The notes under the pieces were generated by a model that ran no database searches, was not told the DNA's origin, and saw only the letters and a program-made list of their open reading frames with translations. From positions 1,698,735 through 1,762,734 of the forward strand of contig CP053449.1 in the NCBI GenBank assembly GCA_013285465.1: a stretch of DNA of 64,000 nt, written 5' to 3'. How positions within the stretch are numbered: position 1 is the first letter of the stretch; each line of letters opens with the position of its first letter. The stretch comes from Pseudomonadota bacterium. Lineage in GTDB: Bacteria > Pseudomonadota > Alphaproteobacteria > Micavibrionales > CSBR16-224. Made by a program: the position numbers and the translations under genes. Positions 56,158-64,000 of this stretch are shown piece by piece.

Positions 56158-56204
56158 ATCTGCCGCTTTCCAAAAGCAATTATTTTTAAAGGGTGAAGTG
56201 TAAC

Positions 56205-56489
56205 ATGGAACAGATGACAGACAAAATAAAACACAAAATCGAAGCCGCTTTTTCTCCGGATCTTTTGGAGATTCGCAACGACAGTGACAAACACCGCGGC
56301 CATGCCGGAGATGACGGCAGCGGCGAAAGTCACTTTCACCTTACAATTGTTTCCGGAATTTTTAAGGATAAATCGCGCATCGACCGACAGCGCATGGTCC
56401 ATACATTATTGAAAACAGAGATAAAATCCGGAATCCACGCCCTTGCCCTTGTTCTGCGCACTCCCGAGGAACATAACCGCTCAATTTAA
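56205..56489 (+). CDS. bolA: BolA-family protein
   Basis: The 94-residue BolA/IbaG-type protein shows KHKIEAAFSPDLLEIRNDSD, then HRGHAGDDGSGESHFHLTIV, where the His residues include the [2Fe-2S] ligand shared with monothiol glutaredoxin partners. IDRQRMVHTLL is the recurrent helix. It works in iron-sulfur trafficking and stress response. Start is ATG 56205; a GTG at 56193 and an ATG at 56214 are alternatives. It is divergent from the J-domain gene across a gap of about 50 bases, a linkage seen in several alphaproteobacteria. Confidence 0.9.
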   Translation: MEQMTDKIKHKIEAAFSPDLLEIRNDSDKHRGHAGDDGSGESHFHLTIVSGIFKDKSRIDRQRMVHTLLKTEIKSGIHALALVLRTPEEHNRSI

Positions 56490-56616
56490 ATATTTTTGAA
56501 AGAATATTGCGTCTTTTTTCCTGCTCTTGCGTTTTGCGAAAGAACACTCTAAAGTTGCGACCAGAGGAAATGCTCTGAATATGCTTTGTTTTTGAAACTT
56601 GATCAGAAAGACCGCA

Positions 56617-56973
56617 ATGAGCAAGAATAACGGTAGCGGTAACACAACAAAAAAATGCGTCCCCAATTCCATGCTTCCGGAAGCCCTTTCGGCTGTGCAG
56701 GGAATCCGTATGGATGCACCTTCCTGTCGCAATATCCGCATTCACGGACGGCGCACCAGCATACGTCTGGACGACCATATGTGGGATGCACTCAACGAGA
56801 TTGCAAATCTGGAAAAATGCACCGTACATGACATCTGCGCAAATGTGCATGATAAAAAAGAGGCTTCTTTCGGTTTCACCGCGGCTTTACGCGTTTTCCT
56901 GCTACATTATTACCGTACGATTACGCTCAAATGCGCGACCTGCCGCCTCCATATCCACAAAAAAGAAGGCTGA
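56617..56973 (+). CDS. Ribbon-helix-helix domain protein
   Basis: The 118-residue protein has a central ribbon-helix-helix-like stretch GRRTSIRLDDHMWDALNEIA followed by LEKCTVHDICANV and FGFTAALRVFLLHYYR, as in the small RHH_4-type domains of alphaproteobacteria. The N-terminal 50 residues are variable. It is expected to be a dimeric DNA-binding regulator. Start ATG 56617 has only a weak ribosome site. Two cysteines (CATC) lie near the C-terminus. It ends 3 bases before the convergent uracil-DNA glycosylase stop. Target genes are unknown. Confidence 0.72.
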   Translation: MSKNNGSGNTTKKCVPNSMLPEALSAVQGIRMDAPSCRNIRIHGRRTSIRLDDHMWDALNEIANLEKCTVHDICANVHDKKEASFGFTAALRVFLLHYYRTITLKCATCRLHIHKKEG

Positions 56974-56976
56974 TTT

Positions 56977-57870
56977 TCAGCCTTGCCGCTCCGCAAGACG
57001 TTTTTTAACCGCCAGCAAATCCTGCCAGGCCAGTTTTTTCTGCATCGGTGAGCGCAGCAGAAAGGCAGGATGAAAGATTGCCATTGCAGGAACAGCTTTC
57101 TCAAGCCCTTCACTTTTATAATCCGTCCAGCGTCCGCGCAGCCGCGTAATGCCCTGACTGGTTTCCAGCAGGGCCTTTGCTGCGACACCGCCGACAAACA
57201 GCAGAATATCGGGGTTTACAAGCTCGATATGCCGCCGCGTAAAAGGCAGGCAAACAGCGATTTCCGAGGCTGAAGGTGCGCGGTTCCCCGGCGGCCGCCA
57301 ATTGACGATATTTGTGATATAGACCGTTTCACGGTCAAGCCCGATTGCTGCGAGCATCTTATCCAGCAATTTTCCGCTGACACCGACGAAAGGTTTTCCC
57401 AAGCGATCCTCATCCGCGCCGGGCGCTTCACCGACCAGCATAATTTTTGCCTGCGGATTGCCATCCGCAAAAACCGTATTGGTTGCCGTGCGTTTTAATG
57501 CGCAGCCTTCGAAACCGTTCAGCGCATCTTCCAGCTCTTTCAAACTATTTGCTTCACCGGCCAGTCTGCGGGCGTCAAGACTGGCTTCCGCCGTGCCGAG
57601 CGGTTGTGCCGCAGGCTCTGCTGCTACAGCGGGTGCTGCATCATAACCGGATATGGGAGACGGAGCGGTGTCTTGCACCGGTGCCGGACTCTGCAAGTCC
57701 TGCGGCGGCATTTCCGCCTCCTGCTCCCCTTGCAGAAATTTGGCGGCGGCCGGAAAATCTGCGCTGCGAAAATCGGACGGCATCTCCGCCACGGGATCAG
57801 TCACCCCGATCTCCTGATACCAGCGCAAAGCGGCAATCGCGTCTGTTTTTGTAAGCTGCTCTTGTGTCAT
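56977..57870 (-). CDS. Uracil-DNA glycosylase, family 4 type
   Basis: This enzyme removes uracil from DNA, initiating base-excision repair. The C-terminal 190 residues form the catalytic domain: GEAPGADEDRLGKPFVGVSG (active-site motif with the GEAPG/F pattern), TNIVNWRPPGNRAPSASEI, and the second motif FHPAFLLRSP. Cysteines near GCALKR and AVCLPFTRRH fit the [4Fe-4S] ligands of family 4. The N-terminal 100 residues are Ala/Pro-rich and poorly conserved, common in alphaproteobacterial members. It is transcribed leftward, next to ssrA, and separated from it by a terminator. Confidence 0.9.
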   Translation of the reverse strand: MTQEQLTKTDAIAALRWYQEIGVTDPVAEMPSDFRSADFPAAAKFLQGEQEAEMPPQDLQSPAPVQDTAPSPISGYDAAPAVAAEPAAQPLGTAEASLDARRLAGEANSLKELEDALNGFEGCALKRTATNTVFADGNPQAKIMLVGEAPGADEDRLGKPFVGVSGKLLDKMLAAIGLDRETVYITNIVNWRPPGNRAPSASEIAVCLPFTRRHIELVNPDILLFVGGVAAKALLETSQGITRLRGRWTDYKSEGLEKAVPAMAIFHPAFLLRSPMQKKLAWQDLLAVKKRLAERQG

Positions 57871-57908
57871 CTGTCTTTTATAGCCGTATTTCCGCCGAAA
57901 AAACAGGC

Positions 57909-57946
57909 AAAAAAAAGCGGGGCGGTTCTGTTGCTAGGTCCGCCCC
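57909..57946 (-). terminator. Intrinsic terminator of ssrA
   Basis: On the minus strand a GC-rich stem (GGGGCGG...CCGCCCC, roughly 57943-57919) is followed by eight T residues (57916-57909). It ends the ssrA transcript and separates it from the UDG gene. Confidence 0.85.
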
Positions 57947-58256
57947 GAACCCCACCTACCTCAAGTCAATGAAGCAGGGATTAAAATGCTTGGTAGCTTA
58001 AGCTGCGATACGCAGATCAGCAACCTGACTGTTGTTGTCGTTTGCATTTATAAGTTTTTGACCGATAACGGCGGTACACCACCGGGTGAAAGCTAAAACC
58101 GTCTTTACTGCGCGCGTCGATCCTATTTCGGCCCCATCACAACGGTACATGCCTCATCTGCTAATGTATCGTTATGGTGGAGCCGCCGGGTACTGCCCCC
58201 GGGTCCGCAAGCGCCTATTCCACAGCGCGTTTATCACCATAGTCAGACAAGCTGAC
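57947..58256 (-). ncRNA. ssrA: Circularly permuted (two-piece) tmRNA
   Basis: This is the trans-translation RNA that rescues stalled ribosomes. On the minus strand the acceptor piece comes first and ends CGGCTCCACCA, with CCA at 58177-58175. A spacer of about 40 bases is expected to be processed out. Then the coding piece begins GGGGCCGAAATAGG at 58135, like the tRNA-like 5' end of one-piece tmRNAs. The tag frame runs from 58045 to the TAA at 58000-57998 and encodes ANDNNSQVADLRIAA, a standard alanine-ended degradation tag. This permuted order is characteristic of alphaproteobacteria (also found in a few other lineages). The outer ends are set by the promoter and terminator, so they are approximate. 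Confidence 0.95.
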
Positions 58257-58262
58257 AATTCC

Positions 58263-58292
58263 ATTATATCACAAATTCGGGAATTTCATCAA
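58263..58292 (-). promoter_or_regulatory. Promoter of ssrA
   Basis: TTGATG (58292-58287) and a consensus TATAAT (58268-58263) are separated by 18 bases on the minus strand. The start would be near 58256, just before the acceptor piece. Confidence 0.8.
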
Positions 58293-58303
58293 GAAAAGCG
58301 CGG

Positions 58304-59077
58304 TTATCCGCGAAAATTGTCTTTTCGTTTGCGAACCTCGGCAAAAACCTCTGCAGGATCCGCCTTTTCCATACCAACCGCTTTTTTCACTGCGGGATGG
58401 TCACAACGCAGAAACGGGTTGATCGATTTTTCAATCGCCAGCACGGAGGGGACCGTCGGTTCGTTCTTGCTGCGCATTTTTTCAATTTTTTTACGATAGC
58501 TTTTCAACAACGGATTGGATTTCTCGATCGTTTCGGCAAAAGCTGCGTTATCCAGCGTATATTCATGCGCACAATAAACATGTGTTTCATCCGGCAGATT
58601 GCGGATTTTTTTCAAAGAGTCCCACATCTGCTCAGGCGTGCCTTCAAACATCCGTCCGCAGCCCAGCGAAAACAGACTGTCGCCGCAGAATAGCGCATTC
58701 TGTTTCTCAAACCAGTAAATGACATGCCCCGTCGTATGTCCCGGCACTTCGATCACCTTCGCCCTGCACATGCCAAGACGTACGGCACTGCCATCCTTGA
58801 CCGGAACATCAATATCGGGAATACGCGCGGTTTCGCTGGCAGGCGCGACAATTTCGCAATCGGGATAGCGTTGCAACAGCTTTTCATTACCGCCGGTATG
58901 GTCTTCATGGTGATGGGTGTTGAAAATACAATCGAGCTTTTTTCCCTTTGCCATCAGATAGGCAATGACCGGATCAGCGGAGGCAGGGTCGACCACCCCC
59001 GTCATCCCTGTTTCTTCGCAGGTGACGATGTATATATAATTGTCAGACAGGACTGGTAGCTGTATAATTTCCATCAT
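58304..59077 (-). CDS. gloB: Hydroxyacylglutathione hydrolase (glyoxalase II)
   Basis: This metallo-beta-lactamase-fold enzyme hydrolyses S-lactoylglutathione to D-lactate and glutathione, the second step of methylglyoxal detoxification. The metal motif is FNTHHHEDHTGGNEKL, with further ligands in VPGHTTGHVIYW, FCGDSLFSLGCGRMFEG and VYCAHEYTL. The C-terminal glyoxalase II domain (about residues 165-257) confirms the assignment over generic MBL proteins. The start at MMEIIQLPVLSDNY is preferred to an ATG three codons earlier. It is divergent from bcp with a 26-base gap. Confidence 0.93.
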   Translation of the reverse strand: MMEIIQLPVLSDNYIYIVTCEETGMTGVVDPASADPVIAYLMAKGKKLDCIFNTHHHEDHTGGNEKLLQRYPDCEIVAPASETARIPDIDVPVKDGSAVRLGMCRAKVIEVPGHTTGHVIYWFEKQNALFCGDSLFSLGCGRMFEGTPEQMWDSLKKIRNLPDETHVYCAHEYTLDNAAFAETIEKSNPLLKSYRKKIEKMRSKNEPTVPSVLAIEKSINPFLRCDHPAVKKAVGMEKADPAEVFAEVRKRKDNFRG

Positions 59078-59103
59078 AACCGCCATTTATAAAGGAGAAT
59101 ATG

Positions 59104-59580
59104 ATGAGTGTCGACATAAATGATAACGCCCCGTCTTTTGATGCCTTGACCGATGGCGGCGGCAAATTGTCGCTCAAGGATTTGAAAGGGCAGGCTTTCG
59201 TACTGTATTTTTATCCGAAAGACAACACGCCCGGCTGCACCAAAGAATCTTGCGCTTTCCGTGACAATCTGCCCGCCTTTGAAAAAACCGGCTTGCGCAT
59301 TATCGGCGTGTCCAAAGACAGTGTTGCCAAGCATGACAAGTTTAAAAGCAAATATGACCTGCCCTTCACCCTTCTCAGCGATGAAGACGGTAAAATCTGC
59401 GAATCTTACGGCACATGGGTCGAAAAATCCCTCTATGGCCGTAAATATATGGGGATCCAGCGCGCAACTTTTCTGATCGACGGCACCGGAAAAATCCGTC
59501 ATATCTGGCGCAATGTCAAAGTAAAAGGCCATGTTGAAGAGGTACTGGCGACCGCGCAGGAGATGGAACTGGCCGCATAA
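59104..59580 (+). CDS. bcp: Bcp-type peroxiredoxin
   Basis: The 158-residue thiol peroxidase of the BCP/PrxQ class uses a peroxidatic cysteine in KDNTPGCTKESCAFRD; the second cysteine, five residues on, is the resolving one. FYPKDNTPGCTKE and GVSKDSVAKHDKF are the family landmarks. It reduces hydrogen peroxide and organic peroxides at the expense of thioredoxin. ATG 59104 is six bases past AGGAG; the adjacent ATG 59101 is also possible but too close to the ribosome site. It is cytoplasmic and not in an obvious operon. Confidence 0.94.
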   Translation: MSVDINDNAPSFDALTDGGGKLSLKDLKGQAFVLYFYPKDNTPGCTKESCAFRDNLPAFEKTGLRIIGVSKDSVAKHDKFKSKYDLPFTLLSDEDGKICESYGTWVEKSLYGRKYMGIQRATFLIDGTGKIRHIWRNVKVKGHVEEVLATAQEMELAA

Positions 59581-59585
59581 AAGCC

Positions 59586-60350
59586 TTAAAATTTCGGCCG
59601 GTAAAACGGATGCATATAATCATGCGGGTCGCGCTGCTGTTCTGCAGGGCGATTGTCCGGCATCCATCCCGCATGCATCGACGTATCTGCAGGTGAAAAT
59701 CCCAGTGCGATCTGATGAATATAGTTCAATGTCTGCGGCGCGGGCCGCCAGGAAATCAAGCCGACATAGCTTTGCACATTGGCGCTGAGCGCTGCGTAAT
59801 CCTCCGCTTCCTTGATTTTGCGGCCGCTCATATTAAATTCATCACCACGCCCTTGGAAACGGTCAAGAAAAAATCCGATATCCGTGACGTTATATCCGTC
59901 ATCCACGCCGATAATCGCCGCACGTTTTTGCTTTGTCGCCCATTCTTCACCCAGATTACCCTTTCGCGTAGGGTCGTGGCGAATATGCACTTTATTTAAA
60001 ACAGGGTTGATCTCTTTCAGCGCTTCCCACAAACGGTCAATCCGTTCCGCATATTGCGGCAAGGTTACCATGCCCCGCTTTTTCCCCTCATCCAGCAATA
60101 CCATGTAATTCTGCATTTCGCCGAATACCAGATCACCCGGGCAGTGGTACTGCCCTGTTATTTCAGGCATACCGAAACGCTCCGCCATATTCCGCACCGG
60201 AGAATCGGCCGCATAAAGATAATAGAAACCGCCTTGCAGCGACTGCAGGGAAACGGCAGGACAAGTTTTGCCGCGGCGCTGCGCCGGACGCGCCTCCCGC
60301 AGGAAAACATCCAGAAACGCCCGCACTTCTTGCACGATATCGGATCTCAA
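59586..60350 (-). CDS. Hypothetical protein, 254 aa
   Basis: I do not recognise this family. The protein is soluble with no signal peptide. It carries an LQSLQGGFYYLYAADSPVRN stretch near the N-terminus, a conserved-looking DGYNVTDIGFFLDRFQGRGD in the middle, and a C-terminal end DPHDYMHPFYRPKF. A cluster of aromatic and charged residues suggests a compact enzyme-like fold, but no motif can be named. It begins on the minus strand at 60350, 221 bases from rplU, and ends 5 bases from the convergent bcp stop. Confidence 0.6.
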   Translation of the reverse strand: MRSDIVQEVRAFLDVFLREARPAQRRGKTCPAVSLQSLQGGFYYLYAADSPVRNMAERFGMPEITGQYHCPGDLVFGEMQNYMVLLDEGKKRGMVTLPQYAERIDRLWEALKEINPVLNKVHIRHDPTRKGNLGEEWATKQKRAAIIGVDDGYNVTDIGFFLDRFQGRGDEFNMSGRKIKEAEDYAALSANVQSYVGLISWRPAPQTLNYIHQIALGFSPADTSMHAGWMPDNRPAEQQRDPHDYMHPFYRPKF

Positions 60351-60462
60351 ATTTTTACACCCTTATATTTTGACCAAATATAGTATTATGTTAATTTATA
60401 CCATAAAAAACCGCCGGAATGCAAGTTTGTCCTTATTCTGCTGTTTTTCCGCAATTTCCTGC

Positions 60463-60490
60463 TTGACATTATGTTGCGTAAAGGTATATT
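60463..60490 (+). promoter_or_regulatory. Promoter of the rplU-rpmA operon
   Basis: A consensus TTGACA (60463-60468) and TATATT (60485-60490) are 16 bases apart. They lie 81 bases upstream of the rplU start, which leaves a leader of about 75 bases. Confidence 0.75.
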
Positions 60491-60571
60491 GTCCACCTGT
60501 TTTAGGGATTCCGGGGCAGAATTAATCTGCGCCCGCGCATTTATAATGAAGAAGAAAGAAACGGTAACACC

Positions 60572-60886
60572 ATGTTTGCAGTTTTGAAAACCGGCGGTAA
60601 GCAATACCGCGTACAAAAAGACGATGTCATCCGCGTTGAGCGCCTTGATGTAAACGAAGGCGACAAAATTAAACTGGATGAAATTCTGATGGTCGGTGAA
60701 GCCGGCAGCGCCAAAATCGGTACGCCGGTTGTAAAAGGTGCGTCTGTAACGGCTGAAGTTGTCGCACAAGCACGCGGCCCGAAAATCGTTGTCTTCAAAA
60801 AGAAACGTCGCCAGAACTACCGTCGCAAAAAAGGCCACAGACAAGATCTGACCCTTCTGCGCATCACAGAGATCAAAGCGGCTTAA
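60572..60886 (+). CDS. rplU: 50S ribosomal protein L21
   Basis: The 104-residue ribosomal protein opens with [20 protein letters not shown], the L21 signature, and has [15 protein letters not shown] in the middle. The basic C-terminus [20 protein letters not shown] binds 23S rRNA. It is the first gene of the classical rplU-rpmA-obg cluster, with a consensus promoter upstream. The length is normal. Confidence 0.97.
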   Translation: MFAVLKTGGKQYRVQKDDVIRVERLDVNEGDKIKLDEILMVGEAGSAKIGTPVVKGASVTAEVVAQARGPKIVVFKKKRRQNYRRKKGHRQDLTLLRITEIKAA

Positions 60887-60919
60887 AGTATTTAAAGAGT
60901 CTTCAAGGAGTAAAGAACC

Positions 60920-61180
60920 ATGGCACATAAAAAGGCAGGCAGTAGCTCGAAAAACGGTCGCGATTCGGCAGGTCGTCGCCTTGGCGTAAAAAAATTCGGT
61001 GGCGAATTCGTCATTCCGGGTAACATCATCATTCGTCAGCGCGGTACGAAATATCATGCAGATAAAAATGTCGGTATGGGTAAAGACCACACGCTGTTCG
61101 CCCTTGTCGAAGGCCGCGTTCAATTTATCAAACGCGCCGGCAACAAAACTTTTGTCACGGTTCAGCCCGAGGCAGCATAA
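60920..61180 (+). CDS. rpmA: 50S ribosomal protein L27
   Basis: The 86-residue ribosomal protein has the N-terminal [20 protein letters not shown], which extends towards the peptidyl-transferase centre. [20 protein letters not shown] and [20 protein letters not shown] are the other conserved blocks. There is no cleavable leader as in Firmicutes. It follows rplU by 33 bases, with AAGGAG before the ATG. A terminator lies 28 bases after the stop. Confidence 0.97.
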   Translation: MAHKKAGSSSKNGRDSAGRRLGVKKFGGEFVIPGNIIIRQRGTKYHADKNVGMGKDHTLFALVEGRVQFIKRAGNKTFVTVQPEAA

Positions 61181-62320
<1,140 letters not shown>

Positions 62321-62327
62321 TATTCCT

Positions 62328-64000
62328 TCACACCGCCTGACGGATAACGCGCAGGAAAGCCTGTCCGTATTTCTCCAGCTTGCTTGCGCCGACGCCATGA
62401 ACCATCGCCATATGTTCCATTGTATCGGGTTTGAGCAGCACCATATCCTGCAATGTTTTGTCATGAAAAATCACATAAGGCGGCACACCCTGCGTGCGGG
62501 CGAGCTCAGTACGCACGGCCTTCAAGGCGTTGAAAAGGACGATATCGGCCTCGTCCGTAAAGATTTGCGCCGCGGCGGTTTTGCGGAGGGCTTTGGCTTT
62601 TCTGCGCTTGTCGGCTTTACGCAGGCGTAGCTCCTTTTTCTCTTTTAAAAAATCCAGCCCTGTCTGTGTCAGCTGCAACCCGCCATATTGCGCATCGACT
62701 TTCAACAGGTTCAGCGCGATCAATTGGCGGAACACCGCCTGCCATTCGCTCACCGACAAATCACTGCCGATGCCATAGGTACTGATTTGATCATGGCCAA
62801 AGCGCAATATGCGCTCATCCTCTTTCCCCCGCAGAACATCCGTCACATAAGCCACACCGAAACGTTGATCGGTACGATAGACGGCAGAAAGCGCCTTTTG
62901 CGCAACGAGCGTTCCGTCAAACGTTTCCGGCGGATTAAGGCAGGTATCACAATTACCGCATGGGTCGCAGCTGTCCCCGAAATAATCAAGTATGACCTGA
63001 CGGCGGCAACCCGCCGCCTCGCACAGCCCCAGCAATGCATTCAGTTTTTGATGTTCGATGCGTTTTTGCGCGTCGGAAGCACCTGATGTTTCAACAAAAT
63101 TTCTCTGCATTGCGGCATCCTGCGCCCCATAGATCATCAGTGCGTTCGATGGCAACCCGTCCCGCCCGGCACGGCCTGTTTCCTGATAATAGGCCTCAAT
63201 GTTTTTGGGGATGGTCATATGCGCGACAAAGCGTACATCGGGCTTATCGATCCCCATACCAAAGGCAATGGTGGCGACCATAATGATCTGCTCTTCTTGT
63301 AAAAATCTTTCCAGATTTTTTTCGCGTTCCTCCGCCGCCATGCCCGCATGATAAGGTAGAGCGATAAATCCTTCGTCGCACAGCCATGCAGCGGTTTCTT
63401 CCGTCAGCTTGCGTGACAGGCAATAAACAATACCGCTGTCATTGCTGTGATTTTCCTTGATAAAACGCAGCATTTGCGCGCGGGCATTATTTTTCTCGAT
63501 AATGCTGTAGTGAATATTCGGCCTGTCAAAACCTGCGATAAAGCTGCGCCCCTCTTCCAGCTTCAGGCATTCAACAATGTCGCGACGGGTCGGTGCGTCA
63601 GCCGTGGCGGTCAAGGCGATCCGCGGTACTTGCGGATATTTCTCCGCCAGCACGGAGAGCTGTTTGTAATGCGGACGAAAATCATGCCCCCATTGTGACA
63701 CGCAATGCGCCTCGTCAATCGCGAAGAGGGCAATAGGAAATTCCGCCAGCAGAGCCATAAAATCATCCATCAGCAGCCGTTCGGGCGCAACATAGACCAG
63801 ATCAAGCTCCCCGCGCAAAATGGCGTTTTTGGTTTCAGAGATATTGCCCAGACTGATGGCGGAATTGATTGCCGCGGCACGAATTCCCAGTTGCTGCAAA
63901 GCATCGACCTGATTTTGCATGAGCGCGATCAATGGGGAAATAATAACCCCCACCCCCTGCCGCAGCAGAGAAGGAATTTGATAGCACAGGGACTTACCGC
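62328..64000 (-). CDS. recQ: RecQ ATP-dependent DNA helicase (N-terminus outside window)
   Basis: The 5' end lies beyond base 64000; 557 codons are visible. The frame enters with GKSLCYQIPSLLRQGVGVII, part of Walker A. The DEAH box is in FAIDEAHCVSQWGHDFRPHY. Helicase motifs continue with GIVYCLSRK and AGRDGLPSNALMIYG, then a RecQ-C-terminal zinc site (CRRQVILDYFGDSCDPCGNCDTC) and an HRDC domain at the end (GVPPYVIFHDKTLQDMVLLKP). This is the standard RecQ domain order. RecQ unwinds DNA in recombination and fork repair. It is transcribed towards obgE. Confidence 0.95.
   Translation of the reverse strand, partial: GKSLCYQIPSLLRQGVGVIISPLIALMQNQVDALQQLGIRAAAINSAISLGNISETKNAILRGELDLVYVAPERLLMDDFMALLAEFPIALFAIDEAHCVSQWGHDFRPHYKQLSVLAEKYPQVPRIALTATADAPTRRDIVECLKLEEGRSFIAGFDRPNIHYSIIEKNNARAQMLRFIKENHSNDSGIVYCLSRKLTEETAAWLCDEGFIALPYHAGMAAEEREKNLERFLQEEQIIMVATIAFGMGIDKPDVRFVAHMTIPKNIEAYYQETGRAGRDGLPSNALMIYGAQDAAMQRNFVETSGASDAQKRIEHQKLNALLGLCEAAGCRRQVILDYFGDSCDPCGNCDTCLNPPETFDGTLVAQKALSAVYRTDQRFGVAYVTDVLRGKEDERILRFGHDQISTYGIGSDLSVSEWQAVFRQLIALNLLKVDAQYGGLQLTQTGLDFLKEKKELRLRKADKRRKAKALRKTAAAQIFTDEADIVLFNALKAVRTELARTQGVPPYVIFHDKTLQDMVLLKPDTMEHMAMVHGVGASKLEKYGQAFLRVIRQAV

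Overview
The window reads as a chromosomal segment of an alphaproteobacterium of medium GC content. Supporting signs are a circularly permuted (two-piece) tmRNA gene, a CobS/CobT cobaltochelatase pair beside a J-domain gene, a BCKDH-type 2-oxoacid dehydrogenase cluster, a soluble NAD-dependent formate dehydrogenase of FdsGBA type, and long-form SerA. I cannot name the order from sequence alone.

Layout. 1-5.3 kb: end of fdsG, then fdsB, fdsA and fdhD (formate oxidation to CO2 and NADH). 5.3-7.5 kb: an unknown gene, cytidylate kinase, and an orphan RelB/DinJ-like protein with a coiled-coil tail. 7.9-17.7 kb: lpd, E2, E1-beta and E1-alpha, a nitroreductase, a fused isobutyryl-CoA mutase (IcmF) and an ATP:cob(I)alamin adenosyltransferase. 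Together these suggest a route from valine to isobutyryl-CoA to butyryl-CoA. 17.7-22.4 kb: small and hypothetical genes, a membrane protein, then feoA-feoB. 22.7-30.7 kb: a leftward run of four large exported proteins built from Sel1-like or tandem helical repeats, function unknown.

30.9-44.5 kb is an accessory island abutting the 3' end of tRNA-Tyr. It starts with an IS6-type element that cuts into a DNA phosphorothioation (Dnd) cluster: a 5'-truncated dndD, a DndE-ATPase fusion, a four-helix membrane protein and dndB. No dndA or dndC is present in the window. Facing this cluster is a two-gene unit of an HNH endonuclease with a phosphorothioate-binding-type domain and a MazG/PRA-PH-like protein. 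Next come an ArdC-type antirestriction protein, a 949-residue membrane protein of unknown function and a tyrosine integrase beside the tRNA gene. The island is visibly more AT-rich than its flanks, except around ardC.

44.6-64 kb is core genome: an RlmB/TrmH-type methyltransferase, a glycerate-kinase-like P-loop protein, serA, serC, serB, a single-domain response regulator, an exported protein, hisS, cobT-cobS-J-domain gene, bolA, a ribbon-helix-helix protein, a family 4-type uracil-DNA glycosylase, the permuted ssrA with promoter and terminator, gloB, bcp, an unknown gene, rplU-rpmA-obgE, and recQ running off the right edge.

The most interesting part is the island. A decapitated phosphorothioation cluster with an uncommon DndE-ATPase fusion sits beside an apparently intact nuclease that probably recognises phosphorothioated DNA, an antirestriction gene and a large uncharacterised membrane protein.
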